Notes: generated from the sequence alone by a model not told the origin. Positions 9,977 through 21,543 are shown, numbered from the stretch's first letter. The stretch is DNA of 64,000 nt from Whalleya microplaca (GCA_022497155.1 MU385744.1:202198-266197); one strand, 5' to 3'. Program-made: numbers and translations.

Positions 9977-12336
9977 GACTACAGCAAGACAAGCACGAGA
10001 TCTCGCATTCGTGTGGATTATTGGGCATATTGAGAAGATATGGAGTTTGAACGACAATTTTTCTCCTAACCCATAATGTGAAGATTAGCATGGCTACCTA
10101 GAAAGACCATGCATCGACTATACAATTCTGTCCCAGCATCCAATCGTCTGTACTGATTATTCTGATATCTGATATTAGGTCGCATTTTGGAGAAGATCTC
10201 TGATTCGGAACCGAGGCTCTCTGCAATTCGTCACGAGAACGACGAAGGATTGAAAACTCTTATGAACCTTGTCTGAAGAAACCAATGGGTGGCATTAAAA
10301 CCTCCTAGAAATATGGAAATGGATCTTCAGCGTTCTACATTGTATAACAGAAAATTACCCCAGCTTTGCGCCCCCACCTTACGAGCAACTACGAAGTATA
10401 ATAAAAACTTCTGAAGCCGTATCATCGAGACCATTCACCGACAATGCTACGTTTAGACAGCCTGACTCCTCTTTCGTTGAAACGAGAGTGCAAATAAATG
10501 GAAGACAATGTCCAAATTCGACAGGCTTCAATGTAGGCAACGAGTCTTGGCCACGCAGTGAGATACTACCTTGGCAGCCAAGCTTTCAATATTTCCCGTC
10601 ATCATTAGAATATGGTTGACTTGGGGGTCGCATAAGACACATTAGAAAGACTACTTTCTAAACCCAAGATGACTTGCTTCATGATATCTCACCGAAGGCC
10701 GGGAGGATGTTCATGACCTTTCAAGGTACCAATATTGAGATTGAAATGGATCGCAATACCATTGGTCATAACTGGCAGAAAGCGACTCTGACAAGTCTTC
10801 TGCGTATTTTGATCTCGGATTGGACTTGGGGTCCTTCAAAAGCGTCCAGCTCCTTTGGGTCAACGTACGCCTCAAGTGCAGAGGTGAAGCTCACTCGAGC
10901 TGTCTTACATGCCACAAAGGCGCATGAGATAAGAGAATCGAGGATTGGTCACTTGTGAAACATGAAGGAATAATCTCACCGAGAGGTAACAAGTGAGGCT
11001 TGAAATGAAGTGCCAAGCTCCGACACATGGTTAGTTGACGACCTCTGTTCAAACCTACGTCGTACTGGAACGGCTGGTAACGTTTCTCGACCGTACATCC
11101 CGATACCAAAATCCTTTGAAGGTAACTCGCCAGAGCCCCAAAGTATGGCGTCAATTCTCCAAGTAAACCACTGCTAGTGCTGTCTCAGTTCTATTCGCCG
11201 GTCGATAGTATGAACCGGCAATTCCCATTCGTACTTGCTCCTCTTTGTAGTCACTACCTACAAGCCTGATTCGGCATACGCAGGGCCACTGACTCAAATG
11301 TTAGACCAAGGAATATTCGGTTTGTGGGGGTGGATTATGCAAGTATGGCAATATCTCACGCAATCGAGTCGGGACTACTCGAATAATGAGACTGGCTGCA
11401 CCAATGAGTGAGTCTCTTGTGAGTTGATAAAGAAGCAACTACCATTCAAGCCATTGATGGTGCGACTACACACACGTAGATCTCGATATATGGAGGGCGC
11501 CCAAGGGCGATTGAACCAAGACTTCGCACAGACGGCTACGCCATCTCTGCTAGCGTAAAAATAGCCCATCGGCCGCGTTAGTACCCGCTGTTAGTCGGAC
11601 GCCCGAGCCGCAGACTCACATTGTATCCCCCTCGTCATCATGGATCGCTTTGTGAGCCGAGAAGAAAGATTCGCTGCCTGGCGAAATTGCATAACACAGC
11701 CATTTGAATCCCCCACTGTAGCTGCACAGCCTCTGAATATGCAAAGTACGTGTAGCCACTACTAATAACAGCTGACTGCTACTGTACCTAGGCAGCTAGG
11801 CTGCTAGGTTAGTCAGTTGGTTGGTACCGATCGGATGGCCATCCTGACCCGGTGTTATCCAACATTTGTTTAGATCGCGTAACCGAAACCCACCGGCCAG
11901 TTGCCCGTCAGGCTGTGGATCGACAGAGCTGTGCTATTCAGGGGACCCCACTTCAGCTGGGAGGGCGTGTGATGACGGAAGACAAGAGCAGCCACGCAAG
12001 AAAACTACCCGAAGCGGAAGCATCTTAGTGGCTTGGACCAGTTGGCGATCGACCCCCGGTGGGTATCCAAAGCAGGAACCGTCGATATTGCGTGGCGATG
12101 ATGATGCGGGCTCTGAGCCTCAGGTCTTACATGTACCAACAAACCTGGCAGCCTGCCTGGCAGCCCCGGGTAGCTGCTTGGATTTAATTTTACTGTATAC
12201 AATGTGTATATAACATAAAATCCCCCGACTGATTCATTTCGTTTTAGTCTTCACCATCAATCGAACTCTCTTCACGATCATTCTAAAGACGTTGATACAG
12301 TGATCACTCAATAAATCATCCACTAACTAAATCACC
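9977..12336. other. long gene-poor interval
   Basis: This is 2.4 kb without a convincing gene. Open frames at about 10674-10958, 10891-11154 and 11866-12213 are short, mostly lack ATG starts and have no recognisable motif. On the minus strand around 11480-11560 a stretch resembles the internal promoter boxes of tRNA genes (see findings). The last ~130 bases before 12337 are A/C-rich and look like the leader of the following gene. Confidence 0.4.
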
Positions 12337-13116
12337 ATGCACTTCATCACATCAACACTGTTCATGGCCTCCCTGGCCCTGGCCCACGTCGCCCAGAATG
12401 TTCCCCGCGAGCCTGCGATCACCCCCGCACCCGTACTGAAGGACAGGGACTGGAGAGAAGCCGAGTCAGCAGCCCTCGCAGCCGCCAGCCTAGCCGAAGC
12501 CGAAGCCGCCTCCATCGCCGCGCACTTTGGCGGCGAGCGCGACCTCGAGGGCCGCCAGGAACCGTGGCAGTCCATCGTCAACTCCGCCCAGGGCGTGGCC
12601 ACCTCCGTCGTCAACTCCGCCGAGGGCGTGGCCTCCTCGTGGGCCGCGAACGGCGGCTCGATCGGCGCCTCGGTCGCCAGCTCCGTTGAGGGCGTGGCCT
12701 CCTCCGTCGCCCAGTCCGCCGGCAACGGCGCCACCTCCGCCATCGACTCCGCGCTGAGCGTCGCCTCGTCCGCCGTCCACTCCGGCGAGAGCGTGGCCGG
12801 GTCCGCGGCCAGCAGCATCGAGAGCGTCGCCTCTACCGCTGCCAATGGTGCCCTGTCGTCCGCCAGTGCGGCGGTCGAGAGCGCCAAGAGTGTTGCCTCC
12901 ACGGCTACGGGCTCCGCTGCCTCGGCCGCGTCGTCTGCCGTCCAGAGCGCCGAGTCCGCCGAGTCGTCTGCTGAGTCCGCGGCGTCGTCCTCTGCGGCCG
13001 CTGCTAGTGCTTCTTCTACTGGAAACGCCGCACCTGGTTTGGCTGAGTTCTCCTCACCTTTGATGAGCATGGGAGTTGCCGCCATCGCCGTTCTCTTCGG
13101 TGCTGCTCTGTTGTAG
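12337..13116 (+). CDS. Ala/Ser-rich GPI-anchored cell-wall protein
   Basis: This is a 259-aa intronless protein with ATG at 12337 in good context (CACC before it). It has an N-terminal signal peptide (about 1-17). A charged Glu/Ala segment follows up to about residue 75. About 150 residues then form a low-complexity Ala/Ser/Val region with a loose 11-residue periodicity, e.g. SAEGVASS, SVEGVASS, SALSVASS and SIESVAS. The C terminus is a Ser/Ala stretch, a small-residue site (around Gly-Asn-Ala-Ala) and a hydrophobic tail, the layout of a GPI-anchor signal. It probably ends up in the plasma membrane or covalently in the wall. The amphipathic, helix-prone repeat resembles LEA-like or ice-binding-like Ala-rich helices in composition only, and I claim no such activity. 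Strong GC bias generates spurious overlapping frames. Confidence 0.82.
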   Translation: MHFITSTLFMASLALAHVAQNVPREPAITPAPVLKDRDWREAESAALAAASLAEAEAASIAAHFGGERDLEGRQEPWQSIVNSAQGVATSVVNSAEGVASSWAANGGSIGASVASSVEGVASSVAQSAGNGATSAIDSALSVASSAVHSGESVAGSAASSIESVASTAANGALSSASAAVESAKSVASTATGSAASAASSAVQSAESAESSAESAASSSAAAASASSTGNAAPGLAEFSSPLMSMGVAAIAVLFGAALL

Positions 13117-13800
13117 AGTGGGAAACGAAGCTTACTCTTAAAAGAAGAAGACCTAAAAAATTTCGCTTTCTATTCACAAGACGGGAACCTGGAAAAAGGT
13201 CACATGTATGAAGTTTGGAACAGACAATACGTCTGAGATATGCTGTAATGATTCTTCATGGTCTGGGAGTCAACTCAAACCTATACACAACATGGCATGG
13301 TCATAACAACCTAATTAATAGTCCTATAAACTGTTATCAACTCAAATGTTCGGCTTTGCGATTAGAGTATCGGGGTGTTTCTTGATTGCGCGATACGTAA
13401 TACATAGTGCTTAGTATAAGTGTAATGTTTGTGTTCGAGCTTGGTTCATAGAACAGGTGCATAAAGATATGCAGTGCCAAGATAATTTACGCGAACTGGG
13501 CGCGTTACAAGCTCAGCGGACCTCGCCTAGCTACAGCACGCGCCAAATCGCGTGTCCAAAGCTCCCCTTCAAATACCTTGCCCTCTCATGACGTCCCCTG
13601 TTCGCCAATTAGTCCACCTACCATCCTCACTTAAGGTATACGTACAAATCCAACTAACAGCCTTTGAACCCATCCATCCACCATTCATACATACTCTCCC
13701 ACCTGAATTATACTATTCCCCTTGCAATTGGTCTTCCGAGTCTCAATCCACCCTAACTAGACCAACCATCACCACCACCACCACCACCATCACCACCACG
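13117..13800. other. intergenic, includes (CAC/ACC)n 5' leader
   Basis: No gene is seen. The final 40 bases before the next ATG are a CAC/ACC microsatellite (about 13766-13799), lying in the presumed 5' UTR of the zinc-protein gene. Confidence 0.4.
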
Positions 13801-14603
13801 ATGCATCTCAAACGCAAGCGCTCCGAATCCGAGTTCTCCTTCTCCTCCTCCAGCACCTTCAGCTCGCCGCCACGCCCCGACCACTTCGGCTTCTCCGCCA
13901 TGCTCGACAGCACCAGCACCTCGCCCATCCGCCCTACCGCCCGGAGCCTTGTGCCCTCGCGCACCCGGAAGCGGTTCCGCGACAGTCGGCCGTCCGAGCA
14001 AGAGGTCCATCGTAAGTATTACCTGTACCGTATACATAGAAACAGCTTCTCACACGAACGACAATTACAGAACGGACTCTCAACAAGCTCTACGCAGCGC
14101 AAAAGCAGCAGCAGCAGCAGCAGCAGCAAGAACAACTTCAGCAGCTCTCGGGCCTCCACCTACACCAATCCACCCTCAGCACCCCCTCCCATTCCCGCTC
14201 CCAACCCCAGGCCTCTCATCAACCGCAAGGCTCACAAGCCTCCCTGCACAACTTCTGGGCTCTCCCCTCCGCGCCGCCCTCCTCGCCCGCGGGCCCTCCC
14301 CACGGCGTAGCCATGACACTACCCACAGACGGGCCAACGGAGTGCGAGGACTGCGGACTCTCCACGGCGGCAGGGGACGCCGGCGATGCGATGATGGATA
14401 TGGACCTGGATCCCGCCGGGCCCGGAGCGGAGACGGGGGGACCCTGCGCGGGCTGTGGCAAGCACGTGTGCTCGCACTGCTCGATCACGGACCTGGGGCA
14501 GCGGCAGCGGCGGTGCTTGATTTGCGCGGGGCGCAAGGTGTGGGTTGGGGGGGCTGAGGTGGACGGGTGCATATTGAGTACCCTTCTAGGTAGGCTAGGT
14601 TAG
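13801..14603 (+). CDS. conserved fungal zinc-binding protein, probably nuclear
   Basis: The product is 247 aa from exons 13801-14011 and 14071-14603. The intron 14012-14070 runs GTAAGT...TTACAG. The N terminus, MHLKRKRSESEF, carries a basic KRKR cluster suggesting nuclear import. A Ser/Pro-rich region follows. After the splice comes a conserved-looking RTLNKLYAAQ helix running into a poly-Gln tract and a His/Gln/Ser-rich linker. The C-terminal third holds eight cysteines in four CxxC pairs (162/165, 196/199, 204/207, 219/222), a likely two-zinc ribbon or RING-like module: CEDC...CAGCGKHVCSHC...CLIC. I recognise this as a Pezizomycotina-type conserved hypothetical protein but not its function. 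The final ~20 residues run into a GGTTAGG-rich stretch, so the true C terminus could differ if a further intron exists. Confidence 0.72.
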
Positions 14604-15449
14604 GATAGGTTAGGTAGTCTGCCTGTCTAACTACCTATTCAGAGTATCTATGGTATTAGACTGATAGACTGGTAATCTGGCCTAGATAGAGTGAACTGGA
14701 GTATCTGAAGATACATATATACTGTTGTTGTGTTGTGTCGGTTGGAAGAGTGAGTGAGTGAGTGGGTAGAAAGAAGGACGGCGTCGGTGTTGGTGTTGGT
14801 GTTTCTGGGCGTGGCGTTTGGATTTGCATACCCAGTTGATTTTCAGGTTTCGCTTGCAAGACTCGGGCGAGATATATATATATATATGAGAGTCTTTGGT
14901 GGTTATGAAATTTGACGTGATATATCAATCAAGCCTGGACCGATGGGTGATAGTGTTCGTAGGCTATGATACTCACTGACTGTGCCTTGTTAAACACATG
15001 TACAGAGCTTGAAGAACCCATAATCATGAGTATGCATCCATGAACCTCAATATGCAAGACCTACATGTAGAAATCACTCACATACGCCTTTCACAGATTC
15101 AACTGATTCACATCAAAGTCCCTAATCCCCAGTCTCAAATCAAGTCTCCTATCTCAGCTGAATCAAATGGCATTGATAAAGCCAACGCAACGCATGGCAG
15201 CAGCTCCTCAACTACCTAATCTAGCCTAACCCCCTCCCTCGCCTGGCTTCATGTGTAACAGCAAGGAAGATTTCTTCATCATAATACTACATCGTTCCGG
15301 CGCTATCCATCTACCTACTTCCCAACTCATCATTGGGAAGCAGGGACACAAACTCATCCCAGCTTTTCCTTGGATGGTTTCGGATACCGGAACTAAGAAG
15401 GGCAAATCCTAACTAATTCCCCCTAGATTCCTGAGGACGTGAGGTGAAC
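14604..15449. other. convergent intergenic, no gene seen
   Basis: This interval contains TAGGTTAGG-like telomere-box motifs at its left edge, a short (AT)n run near 14873-14886 and unremarkable sequence. It separates the zinc-protein gene (+) from alanyl-tRNA synthetase (-). Confidence 0.4.
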
Positions 15450-18400
15450 CTAGATCTTCAGCTTCTCCGCGAGCCACTTCTCCGCGACCGCCACCGCCTC
15501 ATCGATCTTGTCGGCGTTGGTGCCCTGGCCCTGGCGGGTGGGCTCCTTACCACCAGATTTGCCGCCGACGACCTCGGAGACCGCCGCAGCCCACTTCTCG
15601 GCAGTGACGCCCTTCGACGCCAGTCCCTGCCAAATTCCGTTAGCAACGTATTCACTCATTCATTCAAACGCATGTAGTAGATGAATATCTGGGAGGAAGG
15701 GGGAGTTCGTTCAAACTTACAGTCCCAACGTAAACGCCGTGCACAACAGCGCCCTCAGCCTGGCTGCCACCGAACAGGTAGACGGTCTTGTCCTTGTCCT
15801 TGCTCTTGAAGTGGTTCATGACGTCGGCGACGGCCTTGGAGTTGGCGGAGATGGGCAGGTGGCCGACGAAGTACGCGGCCTCCTTGTTCTCGTCCTTGGC
15901 GAAGTGGCCCGTGACGGTGTCGAGCGCGGTCTTGCTCTCGGCCTTCTGGCGCTTCTTCTGCTCGTCGACGACCGACTTGACCACCTTGGTGAACCGCGTC
16001 TTCAGCTCCTCCTTGGTCAGGGTGGAGACGACGAGGTTGTTGAGGTCGACGGTGGCCTGCTTCACCTCGGCCTCCTTCTCGGGACCGAAGGGCAGCGCCT
16101 CGATGGCGGCGATGCGCTTGCCGAACTCTTCGGCGTCGCGCTGGACGCGGTGGGCGGCGTCTCCTGTGTAGGCGACGATACGGCGGATACCTTTGGCGAT
16201 ACCGCTTTCCTCGACAATGACCAGGTCCTTGATTATGCCGGTCTGGTCGACGTGTGTACCGCCACAGAACTCGACACTGACCTTTCGCCATTCGACGTTC
16301 TCAGGGGTCTCAAGCAGCATATCCACATCGATACCCACCGAGACGACTCGGACCGGGTTGGGATACGTCTCGCCAAAGACGGCACGTACACCGTTGATCT
16401 GTCTCGCCAAGTCGAGCTCAACATCCTTCGAGAAGATCTTGCAGTTCTGCCGGATGTACTCGTTCGAAAGATGTTCAATCTTCTTCAGCTCAGGAAGAGT
16501 AACTGCAGCCTTGTGCGAGAAGTCAAACCGTAATTTGTCCTGGTCGACTAGAGAGCCCTTCTGATTGATGTCGTCACCTAGTACTTCCCGGAGCGAGTGG
16601 TTGAGAATATGTGTGCCTGTATGGTTGTTGCGAATAGGCTGTCTTCTCAGCTCGTCGTATTCACAAATAACCTCATCGCCGGCTTTGAGTTCACCGTATT
16701 TCAGGTATCCGTTGTGAATTATGTAACCCCCGAACTGCTGGACGTCTTGGACTTCAAACTCCGCAACATCGTCAATGACAATTCTTCCCGAGTCTGCGAC
16801 CTGTCCACCCTGCTCAGCATAGAAGTTCGTTCTATCTAGAAGTAACCCAAAGGGCGTCTTCGGGGGTAGGTCTTTAGTTGACTTGAGGAACTCGGTGCCG
16901 GTATAGATGAGCTGGACTTTTCCAGTCGTGTCGCCCTTGAAGAATTTCGGTTCGTCGTCCGGAACGGGAACCTGTAGCTGGTCCTTCAATTCGGCGATCT
17001 GGTGCACGTTGAGCTTCGCAAAAGTTTGTACTGCCTCCTTAACAGCCTTACTAGCCTCACGAGCCTTCTCCCTGGCAACCGCAATCTCGTTCTCGTCGGT
17101 CTCGAGTCCACGTTCCTCAGCCATCAGCTTGGTAAGATCCTCGGGGAAACCAAACGTATCGTACAATCTCCAGACATCGGACCCCGAAAGCTTCTTCGCC
17201 CCACTGCTAACTGCCTGAGCAGCGTACTTCTCGAATTGCCGCTCTCCACGATCTAGTGTTCTTGCGAACGCCTCTTCTTCCTCATCCAGAATCTCCTTGA
17301 CGTCCTGTTCTTTCTTCACGATTTCCGGGAACTGCCCACCCATCTGTTCTACCAGCGCGGGCAGAATCTTGGAGAAGAACGAGCCTATTTCCGCATTGAA
17401 GTACTTTCTCGCATAACGGGAACCTCTCCGTAGCACACGGCGAACGACGTAACCTCTACCTTCGTTGTTAGGTACTGCGCCGTCGGAGATAGAAAACGTA
17501 AGGAGTCGGATGTGGTCAGCAACAACACGATACGCAGTATCTATACCATCGACATCGTCCTTGCCATACTTGTCAGTATAGGGGCGCGCGCCTGTTACTT
17601 CCTGGATCTTGTCGAATAGCGGGGTGAAGATGTCGGTTGCGTAGTTGGAGGACTTATCCTGAAGGGCGGATACCAATCGCTCGAAACCCATTCCGGTGTC
17701 AATATGCTTCGCCGGTAAAGACTTCAGCGACTTGTCCTTTTGGCGGTCGTATTGAATAAACACGATATTCCAGACCTCGACAACGAGGGGGTCGTCCTGG
17801 TTGACCAAATGCGCACAATTTCGGCCGCCAATCTTGTCGTAGTGAATCTCACTACAAGGACCGCAGGGACCTTGATCGCCCATCTCCCAGAAGTTGTCCT
17901 TCATATTGCCGGGCAATATGTGATCTTCAGGCACGCCCACGGCCATCCACAATTTCTTGGCCTCCACATCGGGCTCCAGGTCCATGGCAGGGTTGCCTTC
18001 GAAGTACGTGACGTAAAGTCGCGCAGGATCCAGGCCGTACACCTTCGTAAGAAGCTCCCAAGACCACTCTATGGCCTCTTTCTTGAAGTAATCTCCGAAG
18101 GACCAGTTACCCAACATCTCAAAGAATGTCTATGACTCAAATCAGCTTCGCGCGAGGCCGGAAGGCAAAAGAGTGTGCGCCTACATGGTGATAACTGTCT
18201 TTGCCGACATCGTCGAGATCCTATGCAACTTGGGTAAGCTCGCAATCATTACTGCTCATGGCACGTGTTGTCGTACATTGTGTTTTCCACCAGCGCGTAT
18301 ACACTGTGTTATGAGTCAGCCACTTCGATACTATAGAGCTTCGCCCGAACGAGCAGTTATAATTTATACCTTCTGAGTATCGACAGCACGCTTCAGCTTG

Positions 18401-18716
18401 GACATATCATCCGTGCTAGCAGTTGTTCCCAGGAATATGGGCTTGAACTGGTTCATGCCCGCATTGGTGAAGAGCAAGGTGGGGTCATTGTGAGGGACAA
18501 CGGACGATGAGGGCACTGGCAAAAACGGCCGAAATTAGCATTTTTGAGGGTCTGGGTAGGTAGCGAAATGTCGAAATATTTGTATATATATTTTACTTCA
18601 TATTGCATGAGGCGTTGGGTGGTGAGTCATGGCGTACCTATGTTGTGGCCTCGCTTCTCGAAGAATTCGAGGAAGGTCTGGCGGACCCCTACGCCCGTCC
18701 ACTTGGGCTGGGCCAT
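15450..18716 (-). CDS. alanyl-tRNA synthetase
   Basis: This enzyme charges tRNA(Ala). Six exons are 18716-18638, 18515-18370, 18303-18277 (27 bases), 18220-18185 (36 bases), 18129-15721 and 15626-15450. The product is 957 aa, essentially the length of the yeast enzyme. Class II motifs are recovered across the splices: [13 protein letters not shown], then CIRAGGKHN encoded entirely by the 27-base exon, [12 protein letters not shown] by the 36-base exon, and [18 protein letters not shown]. Further on come the editing-domain zinc motif (HTGTH ... CGGTH) and the C-terminal C-Ala region. All introns are GT-AG. The frame stays open 118 codons upstream to an ATG at 19070, giving a basic, Ser/Thr-rich leader that could produce a mitochondrial form. 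One gene probably serves both compartments, as in yeast ALA1. Confidence 0.95.
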
Positions 18717-19070
18717 GGTGGTGGCAAGGGTGCGGGTGGTATGCGCTCGTGAAGGAGACAAAAGGAATGTGTTGCGGTTGCAAGAAATGAAAGAAGAAAA
18801 GCCTAGGCGACGAGAACGTCTAAAAAGCCGAGGTGCAGAAGGGTATGTCGGTCGAATACTGCTCAAAGGTGCCGTAGTTGTGGCTGGGATAATGCAGCAG
18901 TTGCAGTTATCCGAAGTTGCAGTTGCGGTTGTAGTTGTGGTGGGAGTGGTGGTAGCAGTGGTGGTGGTGCTTGCGGTGGTGCTTGCGGTGGTGCTTGCGG
19001 CTGCGTAGAAAGTTCTACAAGAATGACTCAATGATGCGCACCGCCTATAAACGGCGAGCTTCGACCGCAT
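18717..19070 (-). promoter_or_regulatory. in-frame upstream leader of AlaRS (candidate mitochondrial presequence)
   Basis: The AlaRS reading frame continues upstream of the canonical ATG at 18716 without a stop to another ATG at 19070. The 118 extra codons start MRSKLAVYRR and contain Arg-rich, acid-poor segments (e.g. RLFRRSRRLG) flanking a Thr-rich stretch that reflects a GGT/GTG-rich DNA tract at about 18920-19000. The composition fits a mitochondrial presequence. A short out-of-frame ATG frame begins just before 19070 and overlaps it, which could modulate scanning. Confidence 0.55.
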
Positions 19071-19399
19071 TGGAATTTCATCCGCGCTATCTTTTTTCAA
19101 TTCCAATCAAGCAATCAGTCCAACCAAACTCTACCTCAATACCTTAGGTATATACACACACACAAACACACCAAATCACACCTGCAGCTCCAGGAGCATT
19201 GTTCAAAAACGGGTTCAATCTCAATTTATAGGGAAATAACGGGACGCAAAGTGCATCGAATTCCGCCGTTTCGTTGTGCGTGCACGTAAAAGACTGAACC
19301 AAATTTAGGTACGGGGCAGGTACGGAATAGCTGTTGCAGCTGAGGAAAGAAGGCAATTGATAAGGATTTAGCATCTCGAATTGCAGCCAGCTTCGAAGC

Positions 19400-20509
19400 A
19401 TGGACCTTGACATGGCAGGTGGTGTTGGTGTTGGTCCAAGCTCCTCTCCGATCCTCGCTTTCCCCGGACCGTCACAGGCCAATTTCCCCGCCACAGCCAA
19501 TTACGACCCCTCCAATTATCCCTCCTCCAATTATCCCTCCTCCAATTACCCCCCTTCCAGTTATGACCTCCCCTCCTCCTTCATCAACACCAACGCCGCC
19601 CACCTCTTCAACCAGCAGAGGCTCGCACATGTTGTCGACGCCGCCAGCGGCATCCCACCGCGCAATATGCGCAAGAGGAAATCCGAGTCTCAGGATAACG
19701 AAAGGCTCTCCAAGCGGCTGAGTCTTCTCAATCTCGGTATGTGTAGACCTACCTTTTCCTCTGGACTCCGCGGTCGATCCCCGATCCAACGAAACCAATG
19801 CATCCATCCCATAACTGACAGCCTCGCTTTCCCAACAACAGAGCAAAATGGCCAAAAACTCTACGTACCTGTTGAGAGCCCGCAGCTGCGGCCCACCACG
19901 ACCGACACCAGCACGTCCGGACGGCCCCTAGCCCCGATCCCCGAGAGCGACAGCATGCACCTGGACGACACGAAGCACAAGGTGTACATCTACAACCTGG
20001 ACGACGAGCTCTCGGACTCGGACAACGACAACAACTCCTCTTCCGGCCTCAATGGCAATAACAGGGACGGGCGTCTACTCTTCCTGCCGGACATCGACGC
20101 CCACCTCCGCCGCACGCGCATCCCGCCCTCCGTCATGCCCAACTCCGACGGCGAGCTCGCCGGCATGCAGATGGTGCTGTACAGCGAGCCGACGTCGCTG
20201 ACCGTGCCGCGCGAGCAGGACAGCGTGCGCAAGGCTATCATCGAGGCGCGCGCGCGCCACCGCCTCAAGCAGCAGGAGGAGCGGGAGCAGCAGAGCAAAC
20301 CCGCCGTTGCTGCGTCTTCCGATGATGCTCCTATGGACTCATCGCCATCGCCAGTACCGCCGGCATCATCTACTACCTTCAATGGAATCAATGGACCCGG
20401 GGTGTTTAATAATACCGCTTTCACGAACCACAACCGGATGGATGACAACCAGGTTATGGACCAGGCTATCGACCAGGACGGCGATCCGGACGCCATGGAC
20501 ATGGACTAG
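19400..20509 (+). CDS. conserved ascomycete protein of unknown function
   Basis: The best model has exons 19400-19736 and 19842-20509, giving 334 aa. The intron 19737-19841 (GTATGT...CAACAACAG) is 105 bases and free of stops, so retention would only insert 35 residues. The spliced junction reads SLLNL|EQNGQKLYVPVE. The N terminus has tandem NYPSS/NYPPSS units. A basic RKRKSE...SKRLSLLNL block may be a nuclear localisation signal. A conserved-looking centre contains KVYIYNLDDELSDSD and LLFLPDIDAHLRRTRIPPSV. It is followed by a charged helix (VRKAIIEARARHRLKQQEE) and an acidic tail ending MDMD. No known domain is recognised. It shares a ~330-680 base bidirectional promoter with AlaRS, which suggests constitutive expression. 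Confidence 0.75.
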   Translation: MDLDMAGGVGVGPSSSPILAFPGPSQANFPATANYDPSNYPSSNYPSSNYPPSSYDLPSSFINTNAAHLFNQQRLAHVVDAASGIPPRNMRKRKSESQDNERLSKRLSLLNLGMCRPTFSSGLRGRSPIQRNQCIHPITDSLAFPTTEQNGQKLYVPVESPQLRPTTTDTSTSGRPLAPIPESDSMHLDDTKHKVYIYNLDDELSDSDNDNNSSSGLNGNNRDGRLLFLPDIDAHLRRTRIPPSVMPNSDGELAGMQMVLYSEPTSLTVPREQDSVRKAIIEARARHRLKQQEEREQQSKPAVAASSDDAPMDSSPSPVPPASSTTFNGINGPGVFNNTAFTNHNRMDDNQVMDQAIDQDGDPDAMDMD

Positions 20510-20870
20510 AGGGGAAAGGAGAGTGTTTAATATATATACATACACGCACGGAGTTTCGGGTGTATTTTACTGTTACTGATACCCAGGCGCGAAACAGGAC
20601 TTACTGTATTAGAACGGCGCGACTGGAGTTGTCTTCTTTCTTGTTGGAACACAGAACACAGACAGAACCTTGGTATGTAAACAGATTAGTTTTGCTTTGC
20701 AATGGATAGTTCTATTCCTGATAGTACGTTTTCATTATCTCTATGCCTCATTCATCGCCCCCTTTTGCTGTGCCTTTCCGTTTCGTGATTAAGTCCTAAG
20801 TTCTACACAGCCTACACGCATCCCATACCCCCCTTTCCCACCTCCGTAAAGAAACACGCAAATTTCCCGC

Positions 20871-21543
20871 TCACTGCCTCGTAGCAGCAGGCGGCGGCGG
20901 CCCCATCGGCGGCGCGTACTCGCCGTCGGCCTTGGTGCCCGCGGGCGGCGGCGTCACGCCCTCGTACATCGGCGGGCGGTTCCCGTCGTACACGGGCGGC
21001 GGCGGCATGTTGTTCTGCATGCCGTAGTAGCCTCCCGCGCCGCCGCCGGGGGGAGGCGGCTGCTGGTAGTTGGTGTAGGAGGCCTGGGGCCAGGCGTACC
21101 GCGGGTCGACGCCGGCTCTTTCTTGGCGGGAGAGGAGCCACTATGGCAGCAGGTTAGTACCTAGGTCTTTGTTGCGGGCAGGAAGGACATAGATGGATAG
21201 GGGCGATGGGGAAAGAATGGAAGAGAGAGAGAGGACGTACGGCATGGTATGCCATCGGCTTCATGCCCCTGCGCATCCGGCGCTTGGCGTGGATGCGTCC
21301 GAGGACGAGGTAGAGGCCTACGAAGAGCACGAAGGCGAAGAAGAGGGACCATTTGATGATGACGCCTTCCTATAGAGGGAACCGTTATTAGCATTGATCC
21401 ATTGCTATCGACTTTTATAAAGCATCACATACCCGAGTGTACCAGAACCAGATCAGCCGACCGTTATCATCCTCCACGAACTGACGTTTTCCCACCTGGC
21501 TCCCCGCCGAGGCGAGGGGCGGGATGCGCATCTTGCCGAACAT
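20871..21543 (-). CDS. RCR-like (Congo red resistance) membrane protein with PY motifs
   Basis: The product is 169 aa from exons 21543-21433, 21369-21241 and 21140-20871. The introns 21370-21432 and 21141-21240 start GTATGT and GTACGT. The layout is a short lumenal N terminus, one membrane segment (about residues 42-60: WSLFFAFVLFVGLYLVLG), a basic cluster HAKRRMRRGMKPMAYHAWL, and a Pro/Tyr/Gly-rich cytosolic tail. This matches the fungal RCR family (Rcr1/Rcr2 of yeast), which affects chitin deposition and permease trafficking through the Rsp5 ubiquitin ligase. Two PPxY motifs in the tail (PPVY and PPMY) support such an adaptor role. The family call rests on architecture and the RRGMKPMAYH block; no search was possible. 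Confidence 0.68.

Noticed and set aside
10674..10958. 94-codon open frame in the gene-poor gap
   Set aside because: It does not begin with ATG and has no motif, bias or splice partners; treated as chance.
18598..19008. Plus-strand open frame opposite the AlaRS 5' end
   Set aside because: It is antisense to the AlaRS first exon and leader; the Val-rich end only reflects the GGT/GTG tract.
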